A program made the position numbers and the translations under genes. This document shows positions 1 through 7,744 of a stretch of 35,052 bases of DNA, in pieces; positions within the stretch are counted from its first letter, which is position 1; every line of letters starts with the position of its first letter. The notes below the pieces were generated by a model. The model was not told the DNA's origin. It saw only the letters and a program-made list of their open reading frames with translations, and made no database searches. Origin of the DNA: Rhodococcus sp. EPR-157 (GTDB lineage: Bacteria > Actinomycetota > Actinomycetes > Mycobacteriales > Mycobacteriaceae); contig NZ_LVCV01000404.1 of the NCBI RefSeq assembly GCF_001647195.1, positions 1 to 35,052 of the forward strand, in the 5' to 3' direction.

Positions 1-1
1 C

Positions 2-562
2 TACGTCGTACTCGGGATGGTGGTCGACGAACTCGACGGCATCAGCATCGCCGAATCGCTGCGACAGCGCATCTTCGAACCGCTGTCGCTGGATTCGACC
101 AGCTACCCCACCGAGCCGCAGATGCCCGCCGGCTCGCTACACGGTTACGTCCTCGAAGCCGACAACTACGTCGACATCACCGACTTCGAACCATCGGTGT
201 GGTCTACGAGCGCCGCGGTGATCTCCACAGTCGGCGACATCAACACCTTCTTCCGGGCTCTGTTCGACGAGACGCTCCTGCCGCGGACACTCGTCGAGCA
301 GATGCAGATATTGACCCCATCGGGTTACGGTCTCGGGCTGCTGGTCGGCGGCGATGCGTGCAACCCAGGGGCAGCCGAACTCGTCTACGGGCAGCGCGGT
401 AACGGCTTCGGGTATCGAACCCTGTCGTTCTCGAGCCCCGACGGAGAACGCCAGGTGACCCTCGGCTGGACGGCGTCGGCGATAGACCCGGCCGCCGACC
501 CGCTCGAACAGAGCGCGCTGAACGGCCTCGTCACCGGACTTGCCGCGACCTGCCCCGCCTGA
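2..562 (+). CDS. Beta-lactamase-like serine hydrolase (class C / D-Ala-D-Ala carboxypeptidase family), C-terminal part
   Basis: The gene is cut by the left edge; 186 residues and the stop remain. The segment IAESLRQRIFEPLSLDSTSY is the typical stretch following the SxxK region of PF00144 serine hydrolases, and the end (YGLGL, then YGQRGNGFGYRT, then a Gly-rich beta strand) is the C-terminal part of the fold. The catalytic SxxK and YxN boxes would lie outside the window. The position that usually carries the HxG/KTG triad reads GQRG, so His is replaced by Gln; this may mean altered activity. Family members are usually exported and act on peptidoglycan peptides or esters. The next gene is convergent after about 30 bp, so the two do not form an operon. 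Family assignment is fairly safe; substrate unknown. Confidence 0.75.
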   Translation, partial: YVVLGMVVDELDGISIAESLRQRIFEPLSLDSTSYPTEPQMPAGSLHGYVLEADNYVDITDFEPSVWSTSAAVISTVGDINTFFRALFDETLLPRTLVEQMQILTPSGYGLGLLVGGDACNPGAAELVYGQRGNGFGYRTLSFSSPDGERQVTLGWTASAIDPAADPLEQSALNGLVTGLAATCPA

Positions 563-594
563 CGTCTACCGGTACGACCCGGTGTCACCCGAGA

Positions 595-1509
595 TCACAG
601 TGCAGTGACCCAGCCGTGAATCTCGTCGCTGGTCAGCGCTGCCTGATGCCGCTTACGCAGCGTGGACGTAACTGGACCCAATGCGGGTGAATCGCCGATC
701 GCCCTGCCGTCGATCTGGTGGACCGGCGCCACTCCAGCGGAAGTACCGGATACGAATACCTCGTCCGCGATGTAGAGCTCGGTGAGATCGACGGTCCTCT
801 CGTGCACCTCGATCCCTTCCTCACGTGCCAGCGTGAGGATGGTTCGACGGTTGATGCCGTCGAGGATGTCGCTGGTGACATCGGGCGTGATCAATACTCC
901 GCTGCGCACCAGGAAGATGTTGGCCGCGCTGAGCTCGCACACGTGGCCGTTGATATCGAGGAAGATGCAGTCGTCGAATCCGCTGTCGATCGCAGCCTGC
1001 TTTGCCAGAACGGAGTTGACGTAGGCGCCGTTCACCTTCGCACGTGACGGAATCGCATTGTCCGGAATACGACGCCACACACTGGTTTTGAGTCGCATGC
1101 CGTCCTGCGGCACGATCGGAACGGCGTCGTAGAGAAATATCGACATCGTCGTGCTCAGCCCGCGAACCCGTGTTCCCGGTATCGACTCGTCGACGTGCAC
1201 GGTCGCGCGCACATACACCTCGTGCTGGGGATCGTTTGCCGCGACGACCTCGCGCACCACGCTCACGAACCGATCGAACGTCCACTGCGGCGCAAAGCTG
1301 TCGATACCGATGATCTTGCACGACTCGAGCAGGCGCTGATAGTGGTCACGCAACCGGAATGCGGTACGCGAAGAACCGGAAACGTGAACGGGGAAAACCG
1401 TGTAGACGCTCAGCCCGTACAGCACCGCCGACGTGGCTACCCCCAGCGTCGCCTCACGACTGTCGATGATGCTGTCGCCGAAGAACACCTTGCCGTGTGG
1501 GTTGGCCAT
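595..1509 (-). CDS. Class IV PLP aminotransferase, branched-chain/D-amino acid aminotransferase-like
   Basis: 304 residues, full length for PF01063. The Schiff-base lysine is Lys158 in SRAKVNGAYVNSVLAKQ, followed by the LDINGHVCELSAANIF block (about 184-199) containing the conserved Glu192, LDGINRRTILTLARE (about 217-231) and VSGTSAGVAPV near 253-263, all diagnostic of the fold-type IV family. Known members transaminate branched-chain or D-amino acids, or act as 4-amino-4-deoxychorismate lyase; the sequence does not settle which, so no symbol is given. The ATG at 1509 has no Shine-Dalgarno; instead a TAACAT box (minus strand, 1521-1516) sits 6 nt upstream, which fits a leaderless transcript. 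The gene stands alone, between convergent and divergent neighbours. Confidence 0.85.
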   Translation of the reverse strand: MANPHGKVFFGDSIIDSREATLGVATSAVLYGLSVYTVFPVHVSGSSRTAFRLRDHYQRLLESCKIIGIDSFAPQWTFDRFVSVVREVVAANDPQHEVYVRATVHVDESIPGTRVRGLSTTMSIFLYDAVPIVPQDGMRLKTSVWRRIPDNAIPSRAKVNGAYVNSVLAKQAAIDSGFDDCIFLDINGHVCELSAANIFLVRSGVLITPDVTSDILDGINRRTILTLAREEGIEVHERTVDLTELYIADEVFVSGTSAGVAPVHQIDGRAIGDSPALGPVTSTLRKRHQAALTSDEIHGWVTAL

Positions 1510-1515
1510 GCGGTG

Positions 1516-1521
1516 ATGTTA
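1516..1521 (-). promoter_or_regulatory. Putative -10 box of a leaderless promoter
   Basis: TAACAT on the minus strand lies 6 nt before the ATG at 1509, placing the predicted transcription start on the A of the start codon. The -35 region is poor. No ribosome-binding site is present to offer an alternative. Confidence 0.4.
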
Positions 1522-1628
1522 CCGGTGGCGACCGTCGACACCCCAGCTCAGGCGTCGAACACGCACGTCTTCTCCCGGACTTGTCGTAGGCCGGTGATAG
1601 GAATGAGGAGACACGGAAAGGAGTGTTC

Positions 1629-1811
1629 ATGCACACCAGCGAAGACAGCTGCGAAGGAACCCTCGTGATCCACGCGGCCGGCGACGCGGAATGCACCGAG
1701 CCGGCCTGCGTGGACCTCGAGTACGTCCGTCACCTGCTCGTTCTCGATTGTGAGGAGATCACCGGCGGATGCCGATGCGTCGGCGAGGTCGAGTTGATCC
1801 GCGCGTCCTGA
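1629..1811 (+). CDS. Cys-rich small hypothetical protein (60 aa)
   Basis: I do not recognise this protein. It has 60 residues, is acidic, and carries six cysteines in three loose pairs (Cys8 and Cys16 region, TEPAC, LDCEE, GCRC near the C-terminus) plus several His/Asp/Glu, which would suit metal binding or disulfides. A strong ribosome site, AAAGGAG at 1617-1623, is 5 nt from ATG 1629; a GTG six bases earlier overlaps that site and is not preferred. Third codon positions are G/C-rich as in real genes here. It faces the reverse-transcriptase gene tail-to-tail, with 7 bases between the two stops. No signal peptide or membrane segment. Function unknown; the ribosome site and codon bias make it a probable real gene. 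Confidence 0.6.
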   Translation: MHTSEDSCEGTLVIHAAGDAECTEPACVDLEYVRHLLVLDCEEITGGCRCVGEVELIRAS

Positions 1812-1818
1812 CCTGCGT

Positions 1819-3291
1819 TCAGGTCCAGTCCACCCGTTCCGCCATCTCGAGCAATGTACGACGCCTTGTCGGGCTCGTCTCGCCGATGCGAGCGATCCGC
1901 CCGTACAGGTGTGCCCGGAAATCCTCCATATCGGAGCGATTTTGGCTCGTCGGTCCGGTACGTGTGCAGTTGTGCAGGATTGCTCTGAGCTCGTCGTATT
2001 CACGCCGCTGCACAGCGGGCCAGTCGTTGACGACCAGGCCGGTCAGCTGTTGGCGTTCGTGTGCGCGGCGCACCCGAGTCTTGAGCGGATTCAGGATGAA
2101 GCCCTCATCGGTGATGATCCGCCGTGCAACCCACAGAACCTTGTCGACGTCTGCATCACCGGACAATGCGAGATCATCCGCATATCTGCTGTACCGCAAG
2201 CCCATCGACCGGGCAAAACCCGTCAGCCGGATATCGAGCATTCGTGCGGCGAGGTTCGCCAGCGCCGGGGACGTCGGCGCCCCCTGAGGAAGATGTCGGG
2301 TCCGGAGCAACGACGCTGTGGCATAGGGCAATCCGTTCAACTGGCCGGCAGGAGTGCTCGTCGTGCACAGGTAGGCGAGATTCCACGCCACGCTACGGGA
2401 ATAACCGAGTGCATCGAAGATCGCGATGACACGGCTGATCCCGATCGACGGGAAGAAGTTCTTCAGGTCGACCGAGATCACCACTTCTTTGCCTGCATGC
2501 GGAATTCCGAACGTACGGGGGCTGCGTCCCTTGACGAATCCATGAGCCGCACCATGCGCCGGAACGTGATCGAGAATGCGTCGCAGTATCTTTCGCTGTA
2601 TTTCGCGTAGACGTGGTTTCGGAATCTCGAGCAGACGAGCTCCGACACGTTTGGGAATCGCGGTGGTTCGATAGTGTCGCAGCGGCGGCGACGCAGTGGT
2701 GAGTCGCGAGTGGGCGTCGGCGAACCACTCGATCTCGGGGATCGTGAGATTCAACGATTCGGCAAGGTCGCCGGTGGTGAAGTATCGGGGTACGTCGAAA
2801 CGCCAGGGTTTCGGGCTGTTGCTCCGACGCACAGGTTCATGAGATATCGCCTCGGGGATACGCGGGAGTTCTGCGATTAGCCGGTGCACGGACGCTTGAT
2901 CGAACGGCTGCGACGGGTACAGATCGATCAACCGGTCGGCGAGCCGGGGTGCCCTCTCCCCCAGGATCGGCATGAACGCTTCTTCCAGACGTTCGCGGGT
3001 CCACTGCGCATCGGCCGCGAGTTGCGCGAGGTACGCCGCCAATTGCGCGTTGAACTGGCGTTCCGTCATCGCGATCCAGGGTGCAGCGGCGACGGGCGAC
3101 CTGAATCTTTCGTGCTCGGCGCCGTCGTGCACGCGGAGCGTGCGGACCGGCGTCGGACGCAGTGCCCAGTTCTTCTTTCCCACCCAGGGGTTGCCCCTGA
3201 GATCGGTCGCGCGGACCGACACTCGCCCGTGCGCCACTGCATGCGCTCCACCTTGCCAAAGAAGTTCCGATCGCGCTCGCCGTTTCCACAC
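1819..3291 (-). CDS. Retron-like reverse transcriptase with long N-terminal extension
   Basis: 490 residues. The polymerase domain spans about 196-475: IPKR (212-215) and the first RT block with IQRKILRRIL (231-240), HGFVKGRS (250-257), motif A DLKNFFPSI (275-283, catalytic Asp275), motif B LPQGAPTSP (334-342), motif C YADD (370-373), and NPLKTRVRR plus LTGLVVN (416-422). The LTG corresponds to the VTG of retron RTs, and PHAGK near 264-268 to their NAxxH, so both hallmark motifs are present but altered. Residues 1-190 form an extension of the size found in the long myxobacterial retron RTs (Mx162 type, about 485 residues). The GTG at 3291 is the first start after an in-frame stop at 3316-3318; ATG at 3069 (Met75) is the main alternative. 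The gap to the divergent IclR gene is only 43 bp. No maturase, transposase or toxin-like partner is adjacent. RT identity is certain; retron membership is inference. Confidence 0.9.
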   Translation of the reverse strand: MWKRRARSELLWQGGAHAVAHGRVSVRATDLRGNPWVGKKNWALRPTPVRTLRVHDGAEHERFRSPVAAAPWIAMTERQFNAQLAAYLAQLAADAQWTRERLEEAFMPILGERAPRLADRLIDLYPSQPFDQASVHRLIAELPRIPEAISHEPVRRSNSPKPWRFDVPRYFTTGDLAESLNLTIPEIEWFADAHSRLTTASPPLRHYRTTAIPKRVGARLLEIPKPRLREIQRKILRRILDHVPAHGAAHGFVKGRSPRTFGIPHAGKEVVISVDLKNFFPSIGISRVIAIFDALGYSRSVAWNLAYLCTTSTPAGQLNGLPYATASLLRTRHLPQGAPTSPALANLAARMLDIRLTGFARSMGLRYSRYADDLALSGDADVDKVLWVARRIITDEGFILNPLKTRVRRAHERQQLTGLVVNDWPAVQRREYDELRAILHNCTRTGPTSQNRSDMEDFRAHLYGRIARIGETSPTRRRTLLEMAERVDWT

Positions 3292-3334
3292 CTTCAGCGC
3301 CTGATGCGAGAGCCACTAGTGCAAGACTGGGGGT

Positions 3335-4096
3335 GTGCCCCCCTCCCGACCGACTTCTCCGATTCAGTCCGTGGACCGCGCTATCGAGGTTCTCGAGTTC
3401 CTCGCGGACCACGGCGAATCGGGTGTTCAGGAGGTTGCGACGCATCTCGATGTGCACAAGTCGACCGCCTTTCGGCTCCTGGGTGCGCTCGAGGCCCGAC
3501 GCCTCGTCGAGCAACCAGGTGAACGCGGCAAGTACCGCCTGGGCATCGGCCTGATTCGGCTCGCCACCTCGGTGTCCAGCCAGATGGATATCACTCGACT
3601 CGCTCGGCCGATTCTCCACGACCTGGCCGACACGATCGGCGAGACGGTGAACATCGCAGTCCCCGACGGCACCGTCACCGTCAACATCGACCAGGTTCGC
3701 GGCGGCTCGTCGATCATCAGCCACAACTGGATGGGCGAACGCTCGGCCCTGCACGCGACGTCGAGCGGCAAAGTCCTGATGGCCTACGACGACGCGCTGC
3801 TGAAAGCTGGAGTCGACAGCGTGTTGGAGCTGTTCACCGAGAACACCATCACCGACCGCCAGGACCTACTCGACGAGATCGAAACCGTCCGTGCCAGCGG
3901 GATCGCCTACGCCCGTGAGGAGCTGGAGATCGGGCTCAACGCAACAGCGGCCGCAATCTTCGGCTACGACGGGCGAGCCCTCGGCGCCATCACGGTGTCG
4001 GGACCGGCATACCGACTCGACGAGGAGAACCTCGTCGCTGCAGGCGAAGCGGTCCTCGCCGCGGCCAGGAAGGTGTCGTCGCTGATGGGCGCCTAG
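3335..4096 (+). CDS. IclR-family transcriptional regulator
   Basis: 253 residues. The N-terminal winged helix-turn-helix (about 10-65) reads AIEVLEFLADHGESGVQEVA then LDVHKSTAFRLLGALEARRLVEQ, the classic IclR HTH; the effector domain follows, with ERSALHATSSGKVLMA (about 133-148) and the C-terminal LGAITVSGPAYRL strand. IclR proteins are dimeric or tetrameric repressors or activators of catabolic operons that bind a small effector. The stop overlaps that of the convergent Rieske oxygenase by 3 nt inside a CCTAGG. Its position beside the oxygenase and dimethylglycine oxidase genes makes it the likely regulator of that locus, and the palindrome at 7693-7726 is the obvious target. Start is GTG 3335; the HTH begins about 10 residues later, so little room exists for a later start. 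Confidence 0.9.
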   Translation: MPPSRPTSPIQSVDRAIEVLEFLADHGESGVQEVATHLDVHKSTAFRLLGALEARRLVEQPGERGKYRLGIGLIRLATSVSSQMDITRLARPILHDLADTIGETVNIAVPDGTVTVNIDQVRGGSSIISHNWMGERSALHATSSGKVLMAYDDALLKAGVDSVLELFTENTITDRQDLLDEIETVRASGIAYAREELEIGLNATAAAIFGYDGRALGAITVSGPAYRLDEENLVAAGEAVLAAARKVSSLMGA

Positions 4097-5232
4097 GCAA
4101 CTCCGCCGGGAACGAAGCGCGACACCCATTCGTGAAACTGCGTGATGTGGTGCTCAGACGGCACCAGAACGCCACCGTTTCGATACATCCGTGACGACAT
4201 CGCCGGCTGGCACCGCTCGCAGGCGTCGAAATCCTGCTCGTTGACGCGATGGAACAACTCGACCGAGCGGTTCATCGTCTCGGTGTTCGCCGGATCCGCG
4301 ACGACACCCGGCGCATAGAGCCAGTCACATTCGACGACAGTGCGATCCACTGCCATCGGAAACATGCGATGGATGATCACGTGATCGGGCACGAGGTTGA
4401 CGAAGACCGTCGGCCTGATCGTGATCGCGTAGTACCTGCGGTCCTGATCCTCTCCAACGCCACCGAGCGCATCGAACCCCGCCGAACCGTCGACGGTGAA
4501 CCCTTCGATCTCGGCCCCGAACTCGGCGCCGTGCCCGACGTACGTCTGCGCGGCATAGCCGTCGGCGAATTCGGGAAGGACCTCGGTGAGCTCGGGATGG
4601 ATCGTCGCGCAGTGATAGCACTCCATGAAGTTCTCGACGATGAGCTTCCAATTGGCCTTGACGTCATACGTGATCCGACGCCCCAGTGCGAGCTTCTCGG
4701 TGCCGTAGCTGTCGATCTTGCCCAGTTCGCCGAGCCGTTCGCGGACCTCGCCCTGCACACTGTCCTCGAACGACGGTGGTTCGTCGGCGACGCACACCCA
4801 CACATAGCCGAGCCATTCCCTGACGTGCACAGCGCGCAGACCGTACTCGGTGCGGTCGATGTCGGGCATGTTGATCAAATTCGGTGCCGCGATGAGCTTT
4901 CCGTCGAGATCGTAGGTCCACGCGTGGTACGGACACTGGAAGTTGCGCTTGACGGTCCCCGCCGCCTCCGTGCACACCAGCGCGCCGCGGTGACGACAAA
5001 CGTTGAAGAACGCTCTGATGTCGCCCTTACGGTTTCGGCTGACGAGCACCGACTCGCGCCCCACCTGCACGGTTCGGAAGTCACCCGCGAGCGGAATGTC
5101 ATCGGACCGGACCGCACAGATCCACATCTCCTCGAAGATCTTCTCCTGCTCCTTCTCGAAGTACGCCGGGTCGACGTAGGTGTGACCGCCGAGGGTTTCG
5201 AGCAGTGTGGGTGTCGGCTCCAGAATCGTCAT
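4093..5232 (-). CDS. Rieske non-heme iron oxygenase, alpha subunit (probable glycine betaine demethylase)
   Basis: 379 residues. The Rieske [2Fe-2S] site is Cys79-x-His81 (CRHRG) and Cys100-x-x-His103 (CPYH). The catalytic domain has NFMECYHCATIHPEL (201-215), giving His207 and His212 as mononuclear iron ligands, and an Asp/Glu-rich NEQDFDACERCQ segment near 334 that should supply the carboxylate ligand. Layout and motifs match the GbcA/stachydrine/carnitine group that oxidatively demethylates quaternary ammonium compounds. The ATG overlaps the stop of dimethylglycine oxidase by ATGA (5229-5232), so the two are translationally coupled, and the product of betaine demethylation is the substrate of that oxidase. 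This makes glycine betaine the best guess; other N-methylated compounds remain possible. Electrons probably come from the ferredoxin and reductase encoded at 7.8-9.3 kb. Confidence 0.85.
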   Translation of the reverse strand: MTILEPTPTLLETLGGHTYVDPAYFEKEQEKIFEEMWICAVRSDDIPLAGDFRTVQVGRESVLVSRNRKGDIRAFFNVCRHRGALVCTEAAGTVKRNFQCPYHAWTYDLDGKLIAAPNLINMPDIDRTEYGLRAVHVREWLGYVWVCVADEPPSFEDSVQGEVRERLGELGKIDSYGTEKLALGRRITYDVKANWKLIVENFMECYHCATIHPELTEVLPEFADGYAAQTYVGHGAEFGAEIEGFTVDGSAGFDALGGVGEDQDRRYYAITIRPTVFVNLVPDHVIIHRMFPMAVDRTVVECDWLYAPGVVADPANTETMNRSVELFHRVNEQDFDACERCQPAMSSRMYRNGGVLVPSEHHITQFHEWVSRFVPGGVA

Positions 5233-7655
5233 CGCCTGATCCTTGCCATCTCGGGATCGAACAGCGGCTCGGCCATCACTGTCGCCGGAAGGGCGTCGCG
5301 GAAGTACCGCACTGCAACGTGATCACCCGGTTTCGTCGACGACGGCAACCACGCGTAGGCGATGGTCTTCCCGATCGTGTACCCGTAGGCGGCGCTGGTC
5401 ACGTAACCCGACACTGCGCCGTCGATCAGCACCGGTTCCTTGCCCATCACCACGTGCGACGGGTCGTCGAGGGTGAGACACACCAGTCGTATCGGTGATT
5501 CGGCGCCCAACATCTCCGCCCCGATGAACCCTTCGGTCTTTCGTACCGCGAAACCTAGGCCCGCGGAACAGGGGTCGTGTTCGGCGGTCATGTCGGTTCC
5601 CCAGGACCGATATCCCTTCTCGAGTCGTAGGCTGTTGAACGCGCTGCGGCCGGCAGCCACGACACCGAATTCCTGTCCCGATTCCCACAGCGAATCCCAC
5701 AGTCGCAGAGCAGTATCTGCGTCGGTGTACAACTCCCAGCCGAGTTCGCCGACGTAGGACAATCTCAGCGCCAGAACATCGATGCCGGCGACGTGGATGT
5801 TCCGTCCGTTGAAGTACTTCAAGCCGGTGTGCGAGATATCGGCATTCGTGAGCGGCGCGAGCACATCACGCGCGTGCGGTCCCCACAGTCCGATACACGC
5901 TGTGCCGCCGGTGATGTCGCGGACATAGGCGTCGGGACCCGCGTGACGCAGCATCCAGTCCTCGTCGAGCGGACCGTTGACTCCGACCTGGAAGCGATCG
6001 TGTGCCACCCTCGCGACCGTGATGTCGCTGCGAACACCGCCGCTGGCGTCGAGCATCAGCGCGTACGTGACGCTCCCGACCTTCTTGTCGAGCTGGTTCG
6101 TCGTGAGTTTCTGCAGCAGGGCCAGGGCTCCCGGGCCGCCGACCTCGAGGCGTCGTAGCGGGGTCATGTCGTACATCGCGACGGACTCTCGCGTCTTCCA
6201 GGCCTCGACGGCGACCCCGGGTGACCAGAACTTGGACGACCACGGTTCCCGCTTCGGCGCCTGCCACTGTTCCGGAAGTTGTTCCAACAGGGACGCATTC
6301 GTCTCGTACCAGTGCGGCCGCTCCCAACCGGCTCCTTCGAGGAACACTGCGCCGAGCTCGCGTTGTCTGCCGTAGAACGGCGTCACTCGCAGCGGTCTCG
6401 GTTCTTCTTTGGGCTGGAGTGGGTGGATGATGTCGTAGACCTCGGCGAAGTTCTGCGCGCTCGTCCGCGCCACATTCGAGGGGACGCGGTCTGTCTTCTC
6501 GAAGCGGTACAGATCGCACTCGTGCATGTCGATCTCGCTCGTGCCGTCGACGAGAGTTTCCGCCAGGGACTTCGCGACGCCTGCGCTGTGCGTCACCCAG
6601 ATCGCCTCGCACGTCCACAGGCCTGCGATCTCCCGGGACTCACCGACCAGCGGAGCGCCGTCGGGAGTGAAGGAGAAGATCCCGTTGAACGCGCGCTCGA
6701 GGCCGCCGCCGCGGAGTAAGGGGATGAGCTCGGTGCTGTAGCGCCATGCGTCGGCGAAATCGTCTTCGGTGAAAGCCATCGACGACGGCATGTCCGCTTC
6801 GGTGACGTTCTCGCTGCCCGGGAGCGTCCGTGAGTCGACGGGCATCGGTCGGTGGTGGTAGGAGCCGATCCCGAGGTGATCGCCGTGTTCGCGGTAGTAG
6901 AGGCTGCGGTCTTGGTGGCGAAGGATCGGCAGGACGGCCTCCTTCCCTGCCGCCTTCGCTGGGAGGTCCAGCCCCGTGGTGTGGGCGTACTGATGCGCAA
7001 GCGGCAACAGCGGCACGGTGACGCCGAGCATGTCCCCCAGCTCCGGCCCCCAGAACCCGGCGCAGCATACGACGACGTCGGCCGGGAAGGTCTCTCCGCC
7101 GGCTTTCACCGCGGTGACCCGCCCGGACACCTCCTCGATGGCCGTCACCTCCATGGAGCCGATGAACCGGGCGCCGCGTTCGGTTGCCGATGCGGCTTGC
7201 GCGCGGCTGGCGAGGACCGCCTTGGCCAGCCCGTCGTCGGGGGTGTGGAGGCCGGCAAGGATCAACTCGCGGTCCAACAACGGGTAGAGCTCGAGGCATC
7301 GCTCGGTGTCGACGACCTCCGATGGCAGTCCCCACGACGTCGCGAACCCGTGCCGCCGGTACAGCTCGTCGACGCGCTCCGGGGTGGTTGCGACCTCCAG
7401 ACCCCCGACACTCAGGAAACACCCGAGGTCCTTGAACTTGGCAGCCGTGTACGCCGCGAATCGGGACATCGAGCGCGAGGCGTTGGTCGCGAAGACGAGG
7501 CCGGGAGCGTGGGAGGTGGACCCGCCCGGCAGTTCGATAGGGCCTTTGTCGAGCACGGTGACGTCGGTCCAACCGCGTGAGGTGAGTTCCTCGGCGAGGC
7601 TGCAGCCGACTATTCCTGCGCCGACGATCACCACCCTGGGCGAATTCGATGCCAT
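5229..7655 (-). CDS. dmg: Dimethylglycine oxidase (FAD amine oxidase fused to GcvT-like folate domain)
   Basis: 808 residues from ATG 7655, chosen because AGGAG lies about 7 nt upstream; the frame stays open farther upstream but that part is not protein-like. The N-terminal FAD domain has VVIVGAGIVG (GxGxxG at 12-17) and GGSTSHAPG, whose His49 matches the position that covalently binds FAD in dimethylglycine and sarcosine dehydrogenases. RHQDRSLYYREHGD and FNGIFSFTPDGAPL are typical of the substrate domain. The C-terminal half is GcvT-like (MYDMTPLRRLEV, GLWGPHARDVL, LSYVGELGWELY, LRLEKGYRSWGTD) and binds tetrahydrofolate to capture formaldehyde. From memory the match with the roughly 830-residue Arthrobacter globiformis dimethylglycine oxidase is close along the whole length. 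It oxidises dimethylglycine to sarcosine with O2. First gene of a two-gene operon with the Rieske oxygenase. Confidence 0.9.
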   Translation of the reverse strand: MASNSPRVVIVGAGIVGCSLAEELTSRGWTDVTVLDKGPIELPGGSTSHAPGLVFATNASRSMSRFAAYTAAKFKDLGCFLSVGGLEVATTPERVDELYRRHGFATSWGLPSEVVDTERCLELYPLLDRELILAGLHTPDDGLAKAVLASRAQAASATERGARFIGSMEVTAIEEVSGRVTAVKAGGETFPADVVVCCAGFWGPELGDMLGVTVPLLPLAHQYAHTTGLDLPAKAAGKEAVLPILRHQDRSLYYREHGDHLGIGSYHHRPMPVDSRTLPGSENVTEADMPSSMAFTEDDFADAWRYSTELIPLLRGGGLERAFNGIFSFTPDGAPLVGESREIAGLWTCEAIWVTHSAGVAKSLAETLVDGTSEIDMHECDLYRFEKTDRVPSNVARTSAQNFAEVYDIIHPLQPKEEPRPLRVTPFYGRQRELGAVFLEGAGWERPHWYETNASLLEQLPEQWQAPKREPWSSKFWSPGVAVEAWKTRESVAMYDMTPLRRLEVGGPGALALLQKLTTNQLDKKVGSVTYALMLDASGGVRSDITVARVAHDRFQVGVNGPLDEDWMLRHAGPDAYVRDITGGTACIGLWGPHARDVLAPLTNADISHTGLKYFNGRNIHVAGIDVLALRLSYVGELGWELYTDADTALRLWDSLWESGQEFGVVAAGRSAFNSLRLEKGYRSWGTDMTAEHDPCSAGLGFAVRKTEGFIGAEMLGAESPIRLVCLTLDDPSHVVMGKEPVLIDGAVSGYVTSAAYGYTIGKTIAYAWLPSSTKPGDHVAVRYFRDALPATVMAEPLFDPEMARIRR

Positions 7656-7670
7656 TACTTGCTCCTGGGG

Positions 7671-7699
7671 GCTGTACGTGAGAACGATTTGGTTGCACA
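7671..7699 (-). promoter_or_regulatory. Putative promoter of the dmg-oxygenase operon
   Basis: On the minus strand TTGTGC (7699-7694) is separated by 18 bp from TACAGC (7676-7671), followed closely by the AGGAG of dmg. The -35 box lies inside the left part of the palindrome at 7693-7726, so a bound regulator would block or contact polymerase. Boxes are only moderate matches. Confidence 0.4.
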
Positions 7700-7726
7700 A
7701 TACGAACTGCGATTCGTATAACGCAA
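7693..7726. promoter_or_regulatory. Interrupted palindrome, probable IclR operator between divergent catabolic units
   Basis: Symmetric arms TTGC (7693-7696) with GCAA (7723-7726) and ATACGAA (7700-7706) with TTCGTAT (7713-7719), all centred on 7709/7710 with a 6-bp core. It overlaps the predicted promoters of both flanking units: rightward TTGCAC (7693-7698), 18 bp, TATAAC (7717-7722), and leftward TTGTGC. IclR-family operators are often such interrupted AT/CG palindromes. An IclR gene lies at the far end of the same locus. Operator function and the regulator are inferred. Confidence 0.6.
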
Positions 7727-7744
7727 CAGATTCACACAATCGAC

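Noticed and set aside
568-583. ACCGG/CCGGT hairpin between the first two genes as a terminator
   Set aside because: Arms of only 5 bp, no T-tract; not strong enough to list.
1819-3291. Group II intron maturase or diversity-generating retroelement RT
   Set aside because: No maturase X or HNH domain, no intron ends, and no template/variable repeat pair or accessory variability gene was seen nearby.
4249-5322. Plus-strand frame opposite the Rieske oxygenase
   Set aside because: Antisense of a gene with complete Rieske and iron-site motifs.
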